64,000 nucleotides of DNA. Source: Kryptolebias marmoratus (Eukaryota > Chordata > Actinopteri > Cyprinodontiformes > Rivulidae). A program made the translations under genes and the position numbers. The DNA lies in contig NC_051430.1 of the NCBI RefSeq assembly GCF_001649575.2, positions 16,269,575 through 16,333,574 of the forward strand, given 5' to 3'. Shown piece after piece: positions 13,540 through 39,791 of this stretch. The notes under the pieces were generated by a model. That model saw only the letters and a program-made list of their open reading frames with translations, did no database searches and had not been told where the DNA came from. The stretch's first letter is position 1. The number at the start of each line of letters is the position of its first letter.

Positions 13540-13875
13540 ATCAAACAAAGTGTCCGTCTGGAAATCGAAGCAGCACCTGATCGAAAGTCTGCAGCAGCGG
13601 GCGAGTCCGAAATATATACTTGTTGATCTCTGGGAGACGCTGGACAGAGGAGGCAGCAAGGAGGGGGGAAGTAACACAAGGGAGGAGGTGGTGGTGGTGG
13701 AGGAGGAGGATGTTTCGGGGCAGAGGTCCTGCTTGCAGCTCGATGCGCGCCGTGACGAAGACGAACCGGATCGCCGAGCTCGCCTCTCCGCTCCCCCTGC
13801 GTCCCCGTCCGGTTTGAGCGGCCGGCCGAACCACCAGCAGTCTGGCATGTGGGTCAATTCCGGAACCGTCGGAAG
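13540..13875 (+). promoter_or_regulatory. Candidate CpG-rich promoter and non-coding first exon of the rhobtb gene
   Basis: Base composition changes sharply here. From about 13590 to 13875 the sequence is GC-rich with many CpGs, including GCGCGC, GGCCGGCC and several CCG/CGG runs, in an otherwise AT-rich region. A TATA-like aatatatact lies at 13611-13620. The block ends with GGAAG|gtaggg at 13875/13876, a good donor. The next strong acceptor followed by coding sequence is at 20071-20072, which has only 10 nt of 5'UTR and therefore needs an upstream exon. Linking the two by a 6.2-kb intron is inference; cDNA would decide. Confidence 0.5.
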
Positions 13876-14276
13876 GTAGGGACCCCCGCTGCAGGCACAC
13901 CAAGTCACATGTTGTGCACAAAGCAATCCCTCCCCACCTACCACCGCCGCATATTTCTCCCAAAGAATTACTAGACATAACCACGTCTGCTGTTTGTATC
14001 TGTTGACCTCATTGGAGTTAAGATACTTTAATCTCCTCTCATATTGCAACAATAGCCATGTAATTGCCGGAATTAATTCTTGCATTCAATGTGTATCCCA
14101 CTGATAAATGATGATTTGTGAAATCACGTGCTGCAGAGGCTGCTAAGCTGCTTGTAAATAAGAATCCATCGTCATTGTGTAGCGGATGGGCTTGGCACAT
14201 TACGCAAGACTTAGCGCATCATTTTGGGGATGCAGGATAGGCACCTGCCTTTTTATAGCATCTGGTGGGGACTGTA

Positions 14277-14320
14277 AATGGATGCATTTATAGCATCTGA
14301 GGGCTATAAATGCATGCATT
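14277..14320. other. 18-bp inverted repeat with 8-nt loop
   Basis: Arms 14277-14294 and 14303-14320 pair over 18 bp with one mismatch; the inner 11 bp (gcatttatagc/gctataaatgc) are perfect. The loop is atctgagg. The 13-mer tttatagcatctg of the left arm and loop also occurs 35 bp upstream at 14252. Confidence 0.85.
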
Positions 14321-15479
14321 TTGGTCTTTCGCAGTATGTGGGACAAAACAATGGAGCACTGGGTCTGTTGAGTCCAAAAAAAGAATGAATGAATGAGCCA
14401 GGTGGGTATGAATGGCTGCAGGGAGAAGGAGGGAGGGAGGTTCTTCTTTTTCATTGATGAGTGTAGTCACCCAACACCGGGCTATTTGTGGATCAGAACT
14501 GTCTGTGACAAGAGATTAAGGTGCAAAAGCTTGTAAAGACCACAGCCGAGCGTGCCTGCAGACACACTTTTGCAGCACGCACACTGTAATGTTGATCCTT
14601 CGGCCATGACGTCACCAGAGATATTGTGTTACCGGCAGGTAGCTGGACTGATGAAGAAGCCTCTCTTATATCCACCTGGACATAAATGAATAATGTTCTG
14701 CGTGAGGTGTGTTTCTTTAACCGTACTTGTTTTATTGTCAGCATTATATCATATCTGCAGGCTAGAGTTGCATAAAAAAAACCCAAAAAACAAAACAGTA
14801 TAGTGTTTCTTTTCCTCTCAAAAAGACATCTAATAATGACCTCAGTAAGATTGTGGCTCATCATGTTGATAAAAATACTAATTTGCGACACTTTTTGTCC
14901 ATGCAGATGTCTTCCAGGACAAGATACCCCAAAGATCCTGCAGATGTTCACACACACATGAAAACATTTTAGCCACTAAGACTTTGCTCTCATCCCAGCA
15001 TTGGTGTTAATGAACCAAAGATCACAGCTACTGTTATTCTTGCGCTGTCACACGGATTTGTCATGAGGCTCACTATTATTCTGATTAGGCATTTAGCTTT
15101 GTGTGTGTGTGTCAGCAGCTTTGAGATAACAATGTGCAGCACTCACAAACCCACATGGAAGAATGAGCCTGCATTATATGGCTGGCTTGAATGTTTTGAC
15201 CCCTCTGACGGGCTGCGGTACAAGATACACAAAGGTTACAGAGCTTGAAATTGTGTATATGCTTTTCTTTTGAGTTTGTTATTTTCGCTCTGAGCACGCC
15301 ATGTTATGTAATGGAAGGTGGAGGTAGGTGCTTCTAAGAAAAAAAAAAAAAAAGTTTAGCACCTGTTTAACTGCTGAATCAGGTCCAGGCTGCTTTTTTT
15401 GTTGTTGTTTGAGGTCAAAGTCCCATTTTCTATCTTAAGTATTGTAAGTAAAGTTATAAAAGTGATTTTATTATGGTCC

Positions 15480-15735
15480 CATCTAAGGTCGCAAAAATTC
15501 TAGGAACTTTCGAAGTTGAAAACTTTCCATGGGAATGAACGGGAGTTAACAAGAATAAATCTGGAATTTAAAATAATAAAGGTTGGCCCTGAACTTAAAA
15601 TATATTTTGGCACAATCTTGACTAAACTGACCGGATTTCATTGCTGTACTATGCATTGAGAGGTACCACGCCCTGGAACACAAAAAATTACATCCCTGGA
15701 CAAGTAGGGACTGATGGGAATAGTAACATGTAAAA
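15480..15735. repeat. Possible dispersed repeat ('aaactttccatgggaatgaacggga' type)
   Basis: The part 'gaaaactttccatgggaatg' followed by 'aacgggagttaacaagaata' and 'aatctggaattt' recalls a known teleost dispersed repeat with 'ttccatgggaattaacggga' units. Only one copy is present in this window, so it rests on memory. Confidence 0.4.
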
Positions 15736-18700
15736 AAAGTTTAGCTCAGAGTTGTAAATAGCTTTGTCATGAAATGCAGTTTACTGTTTTGTGATATGCA
15801 AATTATTGATTTACTTTTTTATGCGAGCACGTCGAGAAAAACATTTTAAAATTACATAACGTGAATATTTTTGTTGAGCTGAAGCCATACATTTAGAAAA
15901 GGATTACAACATCAACTAAAAAAGAGAACTAAACTAAAGAGAACCAGTTTAAACATACACTTTGTGTCATTTACTTTAAAAAAAATCCATTAAAGAAGAC
16001 GGCATAGTTAATGACATATGTAGATGTAGAGATAGAGCTTGTAGTCTGGGTTATCTTCTTCCCATCGGTGTCACTGAAGCTTCAGCCACTGATTATTTGT
16101 CCTAATAGTGCAGAGTGCTTTGACTTGTTTTAACTGAACTGAAAACCTTCATGTTAACTTCCGTAATTCTTATCTTTTTGGGGGGAGGGAGTGTACAAAT
16201 GCATCCAAACATAAAAAGTGTAAAAAGTGAGTGTCTTACAGATCGGATGTTAAAAACAAAAATAGAAAAAAAAAAGTGATGCTGCAAAGTGTGAAGTGGA
16301 TAAAGATAAACAAGTTAATATAGTGAGAGAACTGAGAGGAAAGAGTAGGTGGAAAATATGGACAGGAAGAAGGAGGACGAGGAGGAGGAGGAAGACGGTG
16401 TGGAGGGTGGAAGGAAATGAGGGCACCAAGAGGAGCTCGTCTGTGTTTACAAAGCTTTATTGAAGCTAAGGGAGGAGGAGAAGAAGAAGAAGAAGTCTGT
16501 TTTTCTTTCCTAACTCGACTGTCATGCAGCTGCCAAAGACCTATCAATTCAGCAGAATATAGATGTCTGCTGTGGGGTGTGCGTTAATACCAGTAGCATC
16601 TGCAGTGGGTAAGTAAAGTGGATGCAGGAATGTGTATGTCTGTGCCAGGGTGTATGTGAGTCTGAGGTCTACTGTCAGCCATCCAGGGAGCTCAGCAGCA
16701 GCAGCACCAGCTACAAACCAGGTTATGTAACCCGTCTGTGCCAGCTGTGCCTGTGGCAGTCAGTGTCTCACACACATACACACCAGACACACAGCCCCAC
16801 GTCCCCACACACTCAACCACACACACCTGAAAAGGAAACGAGCTTGAATGAGAAGACTTCGTCTTGTCGGAGGTCATGAACTTAGAGCGAAAAGTTGTTT
16901 CGGCGAAAATTGGACGCATTCATTTTGACTTTAGTAGAAACTGCATGTATAAATTAGGTGTTTACTGATGTTTTTTTGTTTTGCTTTGATTTTTTTAATC
17001 AAGGCTGGGTGACGAGACTGAGACTGAGAGATCTCTGATCTTTAACCCCAAAGGAAGCAGACAAACAAGCTGTGAATGTGGCTCATGAAGGGTTTAGAGA
17101 TGAGTGGTTTCTGACTGTGGATCACTGAAGTTGTTATGTAACAGAGAAAAAGAGGAGGGGGGAGTTGCAGGATGAATGCTTACTTAATATTGTGCCTTGG
17201 TTTGGAAAAGTCTAAAGTCATAGACAGACAGTTGACAGCTAGGGAAAGAGTATGAGGAGAATGTGATGCTGAATGTCGGAAAATAAAATTTAAAAAAAAG
17301 GTAGCGGGTGAGGAAGACGGTGAATAAAGTGAAGATGTGGTTGAGTGGGTACAGCTGGAAACAAACCAGAGGATACTACACAAACAGAAAGATAAATGAA
17401 TAGAAAAGAACCAATGTTTGCTGTAAAAAGGAGACTAGAACTCAAGATTATATAAACTTTCCTGTTTAAGCCTGTTTGGCCTTGAAGCAATGCTACACTG
17501 TGACACACATTATGCATGACTGTCTTTGTTTCGTTCTTATGCCATAGTCACTCACAGACGTTCGCTCTGCAGTAAAGCCGTAAGAAGGCCGAGTAAACCA
17601 CATAGGTTGTGTTTTTGTCTTGATTTGACATTTGAATCGTGCCTGCGCAGAAGTTACTGAGAACATAAACAAAACCGTATCTCAATTCCTTTTACACAAG
17701 TTTTATCGTCACCTCTTTGTCCTTGCAGACCGGTTTAGTTATTTATTGGGGCCAGCCAACAGATAAAGTCTAGACTGCTGTGAGCAGTTCGAGATAGGTA
17801 GTTGACGAAAAATGAAACCTGATCTTTAAGGCTATTCTTTCCCTCAGTTCCTGTGAAGTGCACTGCTCTGCGAACACCACCCCCAGCCTCTTCTATTGCA
17901 GCGAAAGATAATTGTTTAAAGTGAAGTTGTGCATGAAGTTTTGAGGGTAAATCTTTGGAGCAGGTGCATGTCTGTCGAGTGCAGTGTTGCATGGGAAGCA
18001 AATGTGTTTATGCGTTGATGCAGCCTTTAATGGGGGATGATATCTGGAAACTAGGTACCCTTGATTCCCCCTGAGATGCCGTCCACATCACCATCTCCAC
18101 GCCACCATCTCCACACCACCTCCTGGTTACATCACCGCACGCACAACCCAAAGTTCATTATCACATTCACACACACCGTCTCTCTCATGCACGCATCATG
18201 ATTTGTAGGGCATGTAAAAAAAGGTTTATAAACTGCACTCTGGTCTATCCTCTGTTTTTTGTCCCATTTGTCTTTCTTTCTGAGAGAATTACACACTGTT
18301 CGACGGAGAGAAGTATCAGCAGAAAAGCTATGATTTGTGTCCCCTTGCAGCTTCGGTATTTGCTGGTCTTGCTCTTTTGATCCTCTTTGGCATGAGTCAG
18401 TGATTGTTGTATTGGCCCCTCTCTTTAAGATTAATAATTCCCTCCCTGTCTTTTATTTCTTGCAGTTTTTTCTACTTATCAGCTGTTGCATAGGAAGCAC
18501 TCGTCGTGATAAAAGTCCTCTTTTCTTACCGTCTTCCACAGCCAGTCAATTTATTTATTTTTTCCCCACTCCCATATGTCCTTTGGAGCATTTCACCGAC
18601 AGCGCAGGACCACTTGTAGTATTACAGGTTTCTCAATTGGCCCTTCATCACTCTTTCCCCATAACGGCAAGAAAAGTGGCACTTTGGCAGCTGCTGTCAA

Positions 18701-20001
18701 CATTCATTAGGTAACAGCAAGGTTGCGCGATCCCTTTTTATTGCCTCTTCTGTCTCTTGTCTGCCTGTAGTACGTGCCTCCAAAGGTGTCACAGGCACAC
18801 AGGTGGCAAAGGAAAAGAGATATTTATAACTCTGAAAGTGATGTTCAAACAACAGCGCCTTTGACTGACTTGTTTTCTCCCTCTCAGTTAGATAGGTACG
18901 GATGTCTGCACTGCACTTCCTGGAGGATGTAATTTGACCCCCTTTTAAAAGAATTAAGTAAACATGAAAAGGCTTTTGTTGTTGATAAGGAAAACTAATT
19001 CCTTCAGGCATCTGAGTAAAAAAGCAACAGGGATTCTTTTGCAGAAAGGGTGGAGGTACACACGGATCTAAGGTCAGGACTGCATCGCAGGTTTGCACAC
19101 ATGACTTGTGCATCTGATGAATAGTTGCCATTTTTAGCTGCTGGTGTCTGTCACTGCTGGACTGAAGTGTTGCGCCAGCATCCACGTCAATGGAATGACA
19201 AGTGAAGGCCTTTATGAATGTTTCAGATGCTCTATTTCTGGGGCCCCCGCTGTGGCTCTTGGAACGAGTCGCAATGACGGATGGACTGATTAAGTTGACT
19301 GCAGCTTTGTTTGTAGGCCAATGGTTGGGCAGTGAATCAGATTTCTTCAGGAATGTTTTAAAATGGGTTTTATGAACATGCCGGGACGTGTCAGAAATCT
19401 TTGTTTAAGCAGTTTATGGGGAGGGGATTTCGGTCGGCTTTTCACTGCTTTTGTTGGATTTTACAAAGATGAAGTTTCTTCAGGGGTGCAAAACTGCCTT
19501 TGTCTTGTTCAGAAGTAAAGTTTGGAGTTGATAGAAGGGTCAACAGTGCAACTCGTTTGTGCAAGACATACAGATAATGCAAACTGATGTATACATTACA
19601 TAAATGTTAAACTCTAAATGTCCTTTATTGCTTGTTTATTTTGTGATGGCACATTAGTTATCGTATCATCTTCCAGCTGACTGGGTGCTCAGTGGACAAT
19701 GGGAACTAAAGACACTGACCTCGAGAGAACTCTCTTTTTGTCTCCTCATCTCTCTTTTACTGCCTCGCTTGGTCCTGTTACAAGAATAGCTCTGGTTTGT
19801 CTTCCTCGGCTTGTGAGTGTGAACCATGTGCTCTGCCGAGGGGTTTGGCAGAGGTCTGTGCAGCAGCGTGGGCTTCGATCCTCAACAATGCATTCCCTCG
19901 GCTGGACTGGGCAAGAGTCAGAAGCCGCTGATGCCAGTCGCTTTCATTTTCAAAATGCTGTGTCAATCCTCCTGCGGTCCTTTTACCTCGGGTGATTTTA
20001 A

Positions 20002-34225
<14,224 letters not shown>

Positions 34226-36269
34226 AGAGGTTCCACTATGGACTCTTCATCCAGACGTGGATGTTCCCATCTAGGGAAATTACCACCCCCACCCCCATTC
34301 ATTAAGGTGTATAGAGGAGGATGTCTATGAACGCTCTATCTGTGGATGAAAAAAACAACACAAAACAAAAAAAAATCAACTCTCAGTGCTAATAATTCTG
34401 AGCGTCTGCATGTTTGGGGAAGTGTGTGTGCCTCTTTATAAGTGTGGGTGACCACATGAATATATCTGGCATGTTGTGTGGCAGATATGGACTCAGCTGT
34501 AAGGGGCATGTGCATGAATGTGTGAGTATGTGTGTGGAATATTGTTACTTAGTGATGCTTCCAGGTTGAGTGCTTCACAGATGCCCTGATCTATAAAGGC
34601 CTGCGGCCGTGCATTGCAACCCCCCCACCCACTCCCGCCCCCCTAATGCTTTGTCCTTCCACCAGCACTCATAATGTTTTACCCTTTGAGTGATTGGACT
34701 GGATGCAAGGGCTCTCTTTCTCTCTCAGTCTCTCAGTCTTCAGCCTTCACATTGACCTTAATGACTATTACACACTAACCACTGCAGCTCCCTTCTGGGG
34801 GGGTTTACCTCTGCCTTTACTTCTATACAGACTGTTAGCTTATACTCACAAGATTATGTCCATATTCCACCCTTGTAAAACCAGCGTTGGATTTCCAGGA
34901 ACTAACACTGAAAATTGAAGTTTAATTATTTCTCTATTATTTGATTTCCTTTGGCACCTTCTGGGACACTTTTATCTGGAGAAATGGTGCATACTTCTCC
35001 TGGGAGGTGAACAGTTGCTTTAACCACCAATCTTAAATATGTAGAAAGTTGATATGCTGTTATCAAGAGGTTCGCTCTCAAGTATTGTCCTGTTGTTGCT
35101 CTTTGTGTCCATCATCTAGCCCTGCATTTTCTAACGCCTCTTTCTGCACACCACACTCGCAGAAAAGCAGAATGCAGGCTCTGTTTTGTGATGCTTTTAG
35201 AGACCATCACACAGCTACTCTCTAGCACTGATGGCCATTAAAAGGGCTAGCCTTACTTGATACCTGTGCCATGGAGGAGAAATGGATACAGTATTAAATG
35301 ATCTCAGCCACCAGGATGCATTAAAGCACCCAAGCAACACCACCAGGGGCCACACTGCTCAGGACCCTGACACTAACCTAACAAGGGTTTTATGCTTACG
35401 TTTTCATCGCCCTTGTTTCAGTGACGGAGGTCATCATTGAAACTCAATCCTTGCAAAGTGTTAAAAACAAGTTAAAGCACATGCAACATGCCTTTAGCAA
35501 ATTTAAAATCTAAGATACGTCAGTCATTTTCACCTGAATCTGAATACCAAAGCTGCAGTTCTTCCTCTCTTTCTTTATTAGTTTTTCTTTCTTTCTTTTT
35601 TTTGTTTTGGATGGTTGAACGGATGACAAACAATAACAACAAGGAGAGGAAGGCTTTATAAGATATTTGTATCTCTTATTTTTTGGGGTGTTGACATTTT
35701 CAATCTTTGGTGTCAGGAGAAAAGCGTCACTTCAAGACATTGCCTTCCATTCCTGTTGCTGGAATTGAAAAAGGTGCTTAGGACACTAACACAATGTCCA
35801 CATGAACACACAGACGTCAATTATCTTTCATTGTTTGGTGTTTATTTGTGAAGAACATGTAGAAATTTCACCACAGTATTCAAATTTGACATTTAAGCAG
35901 TTTTGAACCTCAGTTTCTCCTTCTCTGTTTACTAACAATCTATACAACTCATTTTAGACGGTGGAAGATTTCTGATTTTGCAAACAATGCTTACAATCTG
36001 TGATTTTTCTTCTTTTGATACTTAAAAACAAAGCTTGTTTGGCTTTCTTGTTACCCTTGATATTCATATAGCTTTAGATTGAATTTCAAGCTACGATGGT
36101 TGTTTTAAGCAGTTTGAGCAAATTAGGTTTTCTTGTTAAGGGTGCTAATTTCCTTAGGTTTTTATACTGAATGTGAAAAAAAAAGATGTTGTGATTGTGA
36201 GTTTCCATTAGCACATTTTCTGTTTTTGGGTTTGTGCCCCTCAGCTTTACCCAGGCAACTGTAGGACAG

Positions 36270-36270
<1 letters not shown>

Positions 36271-36321
<51 letters not shown>

Positions 36322-36330
36322 GGATGGATG

Positions 36331-36403
<73 letters not shown>
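36271..36403. repeat. (GATA)n microsatellite with GGAT interruption
   Basis: About 133 bp of near-perfect tetranucleotide repeat, interrupted near 36321-36332 by three GGAT-type units. Long open frames across it on the minus strand are an artefact of the 12-bp period. It lies in the presumed rhobtb 3'UTR. Confidence 0.95.
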
Positions 36404-38320
36404 TGTGAGACATGTGGTGCATTCTGGCATTTTCCACAGGAGGTGTGTAAAGTAATTTTCAGCTACCAGAATAGAAGTCATAGGATCTCACTTGGCCCAA
36501 GTGAGAATTGAGCTGATTTGTTTCCAGAAAGAGTAAATGTCGAGTAAAAAAAACATGGACAGATCTCAGTCAATATTCGTTGCATCCGATATAGTATAGA
36601 GTAGAATAATTTTGTAGGTAATTGAAGTCATCCCAATGCAGCACTTTGGGAAATTTGAAATGAAACCTAACGAAGAAGGAAAGACTATGTATAAAACAGT
36701 TTTTGATTGACCTGTATGGCTTCTTTTTGGTTTCTTAATGGTGTTAAAGGTTACTGTGATCCATTAGGCCTCATTAGTTGGTACATGTGCCTTATTGTTG
36801 GACAAAATTAAAATGAAAAATTAGCAGAACTTTAGCTGAGCCCTGCAGACAGGTCTTGTAGTCATAAACATGATGAAGTAGTCAGTAGACAGTCAAATTA
36901 ACTATGGTATGACAATATGCACTCTCATTAATTATCTTTCTTAATTTAAGAAAGGGAGTTTTTTAAAGCCAACTTGAGCCATGCCTTTGCATATTTTTGG
37001 GCCTGCTGTTTTATGCAGACAATTGACTTTTAACATATTTTGAACTTTGCAGTGGAATAGGTTGGTCTAATCATAGGGCCTTAGATTAGAACTTTTTTTT
37101 TTTCTCCAGACTGGAACATGTTTCTTCACTGAGCAAGTGATCAAAAGGTAGCTGTAAAAATGATCAGTTGACTCCTGCAGTTTATCTTCAAAACCACTGA
37201 CTGTGAGAAACCATTGTTGTTGTTTTTTATAAAGAAGCACTGGCTGGCCTGTGCGCTGGGAGGTTGCAACCACTTTTGGAACGTGGTTAATTTGCATAGT
37301 GCCCTAACTTTGTCGCAGTGACTTTTTGTGTTGGAATGCACTTTTTTATTGTTTGTGACTATACCTTTTTTATAGTTTGCATATGTTTATACTTAGGTAA
37401 AATCACTCTTAATGCTGATGACTGTAGCATGAAATTTCCGTCTGTTGTTTAAATTTCTCTGAAGTTGCTCCCCTAGGAGATGAAGGCGAAGACTCATTTG
37501 GCTTCTTTAGGGTCTTGTTGGCAATGAACTTCCTGAATGGCTTTATAAACGTGTGTTTTATAAAATTTCAGCACAACTTACAAGGTAGCATTAGAAGAAA
37601 TTGTAACTTGAATTAACATGCTGGGACATCTACGAACATTTTGAAAAATAACACAGTACAACTGTTGCTGCCACTCGTTGCCACAGCCGTCCCATGCATG
37701 CTGCAACCGTACTTAATCTCCTGAATGAGATTTATCCTTGTGATTTAAAAATATTAGGTTTGGAGTTTAAAAATAGAAAATGGATTTAATATTTTAATGA
37801 AGTCCTAACTGACTTAAAGCATGTCTGGATTAAATTGCATGTAATGACAGTGAATCTGTGTATGGCATGGGCAGTGACTAGGGTGAGACAAACACTACCT
37901 TTTGTACAGTAGAGTTTGTTCAATGGATTGTACGGATTTTTCAAAGTGGGCTTATGTGGGAAGCTGATGAACAATTAATATCTTACTTGTTGCGTATCGC
38001 TCTTTGAAAAACCTCATTTTGGAGAAAAAGAGTTTAATTCTGACTATGCTGAAGAGCTAAAAGCCAGTTCAAGTGAGACTGGGACCAAAGTGGATTGCTT
38101 GCTGTCCTAAAACAACGGCTGTCTCAAAAAATTCAATATGAACGCTATTTTATAAACCTTTGCGCTCCTGTAAATCTTGCATTGCATAGTCATTTTGATA
38201 GAAATATGATAATATTACTGATGGAAGTGCCCCAAGCTGCACTAGAGGTGCTTTAGCCAGCTAATTCTGACTATTTGTACCTGTAGATAACCATGCTTTA
38301 TAGGTAACTAAGACATTTTC

Positions 38321-38480
38321 AACATTGGAGTTGTTTTAAGATGGCAGCAATCCTCTTTAGCCCTGCTTAGACTAGTCGTTAGCTTGTCATAATTAGACTG
38401 TTTTTCTTCAAACTGAAGCCACACAAAGAGCTATCTACAGTATGTAAGGTATTAATTGTTTGGTTTTGGGACTTTAATTG
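38321..38480 (+). repeat. Dispersed repeat family B, copy 3
   Basis: Contains 'attggagttgttttaagatgg', 'cagcaatcctc', 'gttagcttgtcat', 'ttcttcaaactga', 'caaagagctatctaca' and 'gtaaggtattaattgtt'. It lies in the presumed rhobtb 3'UTR. The 3' acceptor-like end is absent here. Confidence 0.65.
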
Positions 38481-39752
38481 AGGTCACTTAAAGGTTTTGT
38501 GGGAAATGTCTAAAATTCAAGACAAGACAAAAAAAAGCTTACTCTTTGTTCAACATATATAGTCCTTAATATTTGATCCACAGTGAGTCCTACAAGCCAA
38601 AGTTAGATAATGTCACATTTTGAAGTTGGACATTGATTTGTCGTGTGTAAACTGATTTCTATCTCATCTTTTTTACTGTCATCTTGTTTTAGACATAGCT
38701 GTTCTTCCTACTTTGCAGGCCTAATGTCCTAACTTTATTGTGAGGCCTAATGACTGAGAGAACACCTTTTATTTGAAGTGTTTGGTGTCTCCTTTCCTGT
38801 GCCTTCAGTGAAATCTCACTCGATGTACCAGTAGCCGCCTGGGCTCTGAATAATGTCAGCTAAGCCAAGAAATGCTCAAGCATAGAAATAACAGTAGATC
38901 GCTTTTGTTGACGTACAGTACAAGCTCAAGTGGATTATTGCTTAGGTCTATAGTCACTAGATATTTGGATGATAACTTTAAGAAGAACACCATGAACTTA
39001 ACAAGTTCAGTGTGTAACGTCATCTATGCCAAAGCTTTGCAATAGATGACTTAGGTGTTAAAATGTATAAAGAAACCAAGCAAACCAGCAATTATAGAAT
39101 AATAGGTCCTCACTCTTCCAGGTGCCTGCACTTTCTAGTATGTAGCCTAATAAGATCTTTTGTATGCTTTCTCTGTATTTACCAGTTTTATTGATTGAGT
39201 CATTATTTCTTTTCTCCACCTGGTTGTTCTCTCTAAGCCAAATCCAGGAGTGAACTCTGTCGCTTCCATTATTTATCTGCAATTAACGCCGTTGCAGTTA
39301 AATTCAGTGTCCTTTGAGTTGGAGAACAGTATTTGTTAACACACGGTTGTATTGAAGGCACATTTTAGCTGTGACCGCTGTATGTATTTTGCTTTAATGA
39401 AAGTGGCATTTATCCAAAATACAGCACAGTGTTGTGGATTCGATGTAAGTGTCAGCTGAGAATAACCTCTTACTTTTTTAACACTCACCACACTGTATGT
39501 ATTAACTAAGTTAGTGTATACATAGGATTGTATGGGGTCATTTATATTGACATGGTGTAATTAACTCCTGGTCTATACTGTATTATTTAAGTGGATTGTA
39601 TCTACTGTATAGTATTGTTATGCACTTTTGCTTCCATGGACTCATATGTGTGGTAATTACATTTAATGCTTCTGTTGTTATGTTTGATATAACAAAAAGT
39701 CAAGAGAAAAGAGCACAGCACTCTCACCAACTATTAAGGGCTTCTAAAAAGA

Positions 39753-39791
39753 AATAAACAATCAGAATGTTTTGTTCCTGTTGCAAATAAA
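39753..39791 (+). terminator. Candidate polyadenylation signals for rhobtb
   Basis: Two AATAAA hexamers at 39753-39758 and 39786-39791 are the first canonical signals downstream of the rhobtb stop. A third is at 40033-40038, followed by a GT-rich stretch further on. Which, if any, is used cannot be read from the sequence. Confidence 0.4.

Noticed and set aside
13513..14085. 190-codon and 147-codon minus-strand ORFs
   Set aside because: They are antisense to the CpG-rich block and carry Ser/Thr and His runs from GGT/GGA repeats. GC-rich DNA has few stops; no family similarity.
36271..36403. Array of short regular repeats resembling a CRISPR locus
   Set aside because: The unit is 4 bp with no spacers, and the context is eukaryotic, so it is a microsatellite.
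36086..36481. 131-codon minus-strand ORF with Tyr-Leu-Ser-Ile repeats
   Set aside because: Pure translation of the GATA microsatellite.
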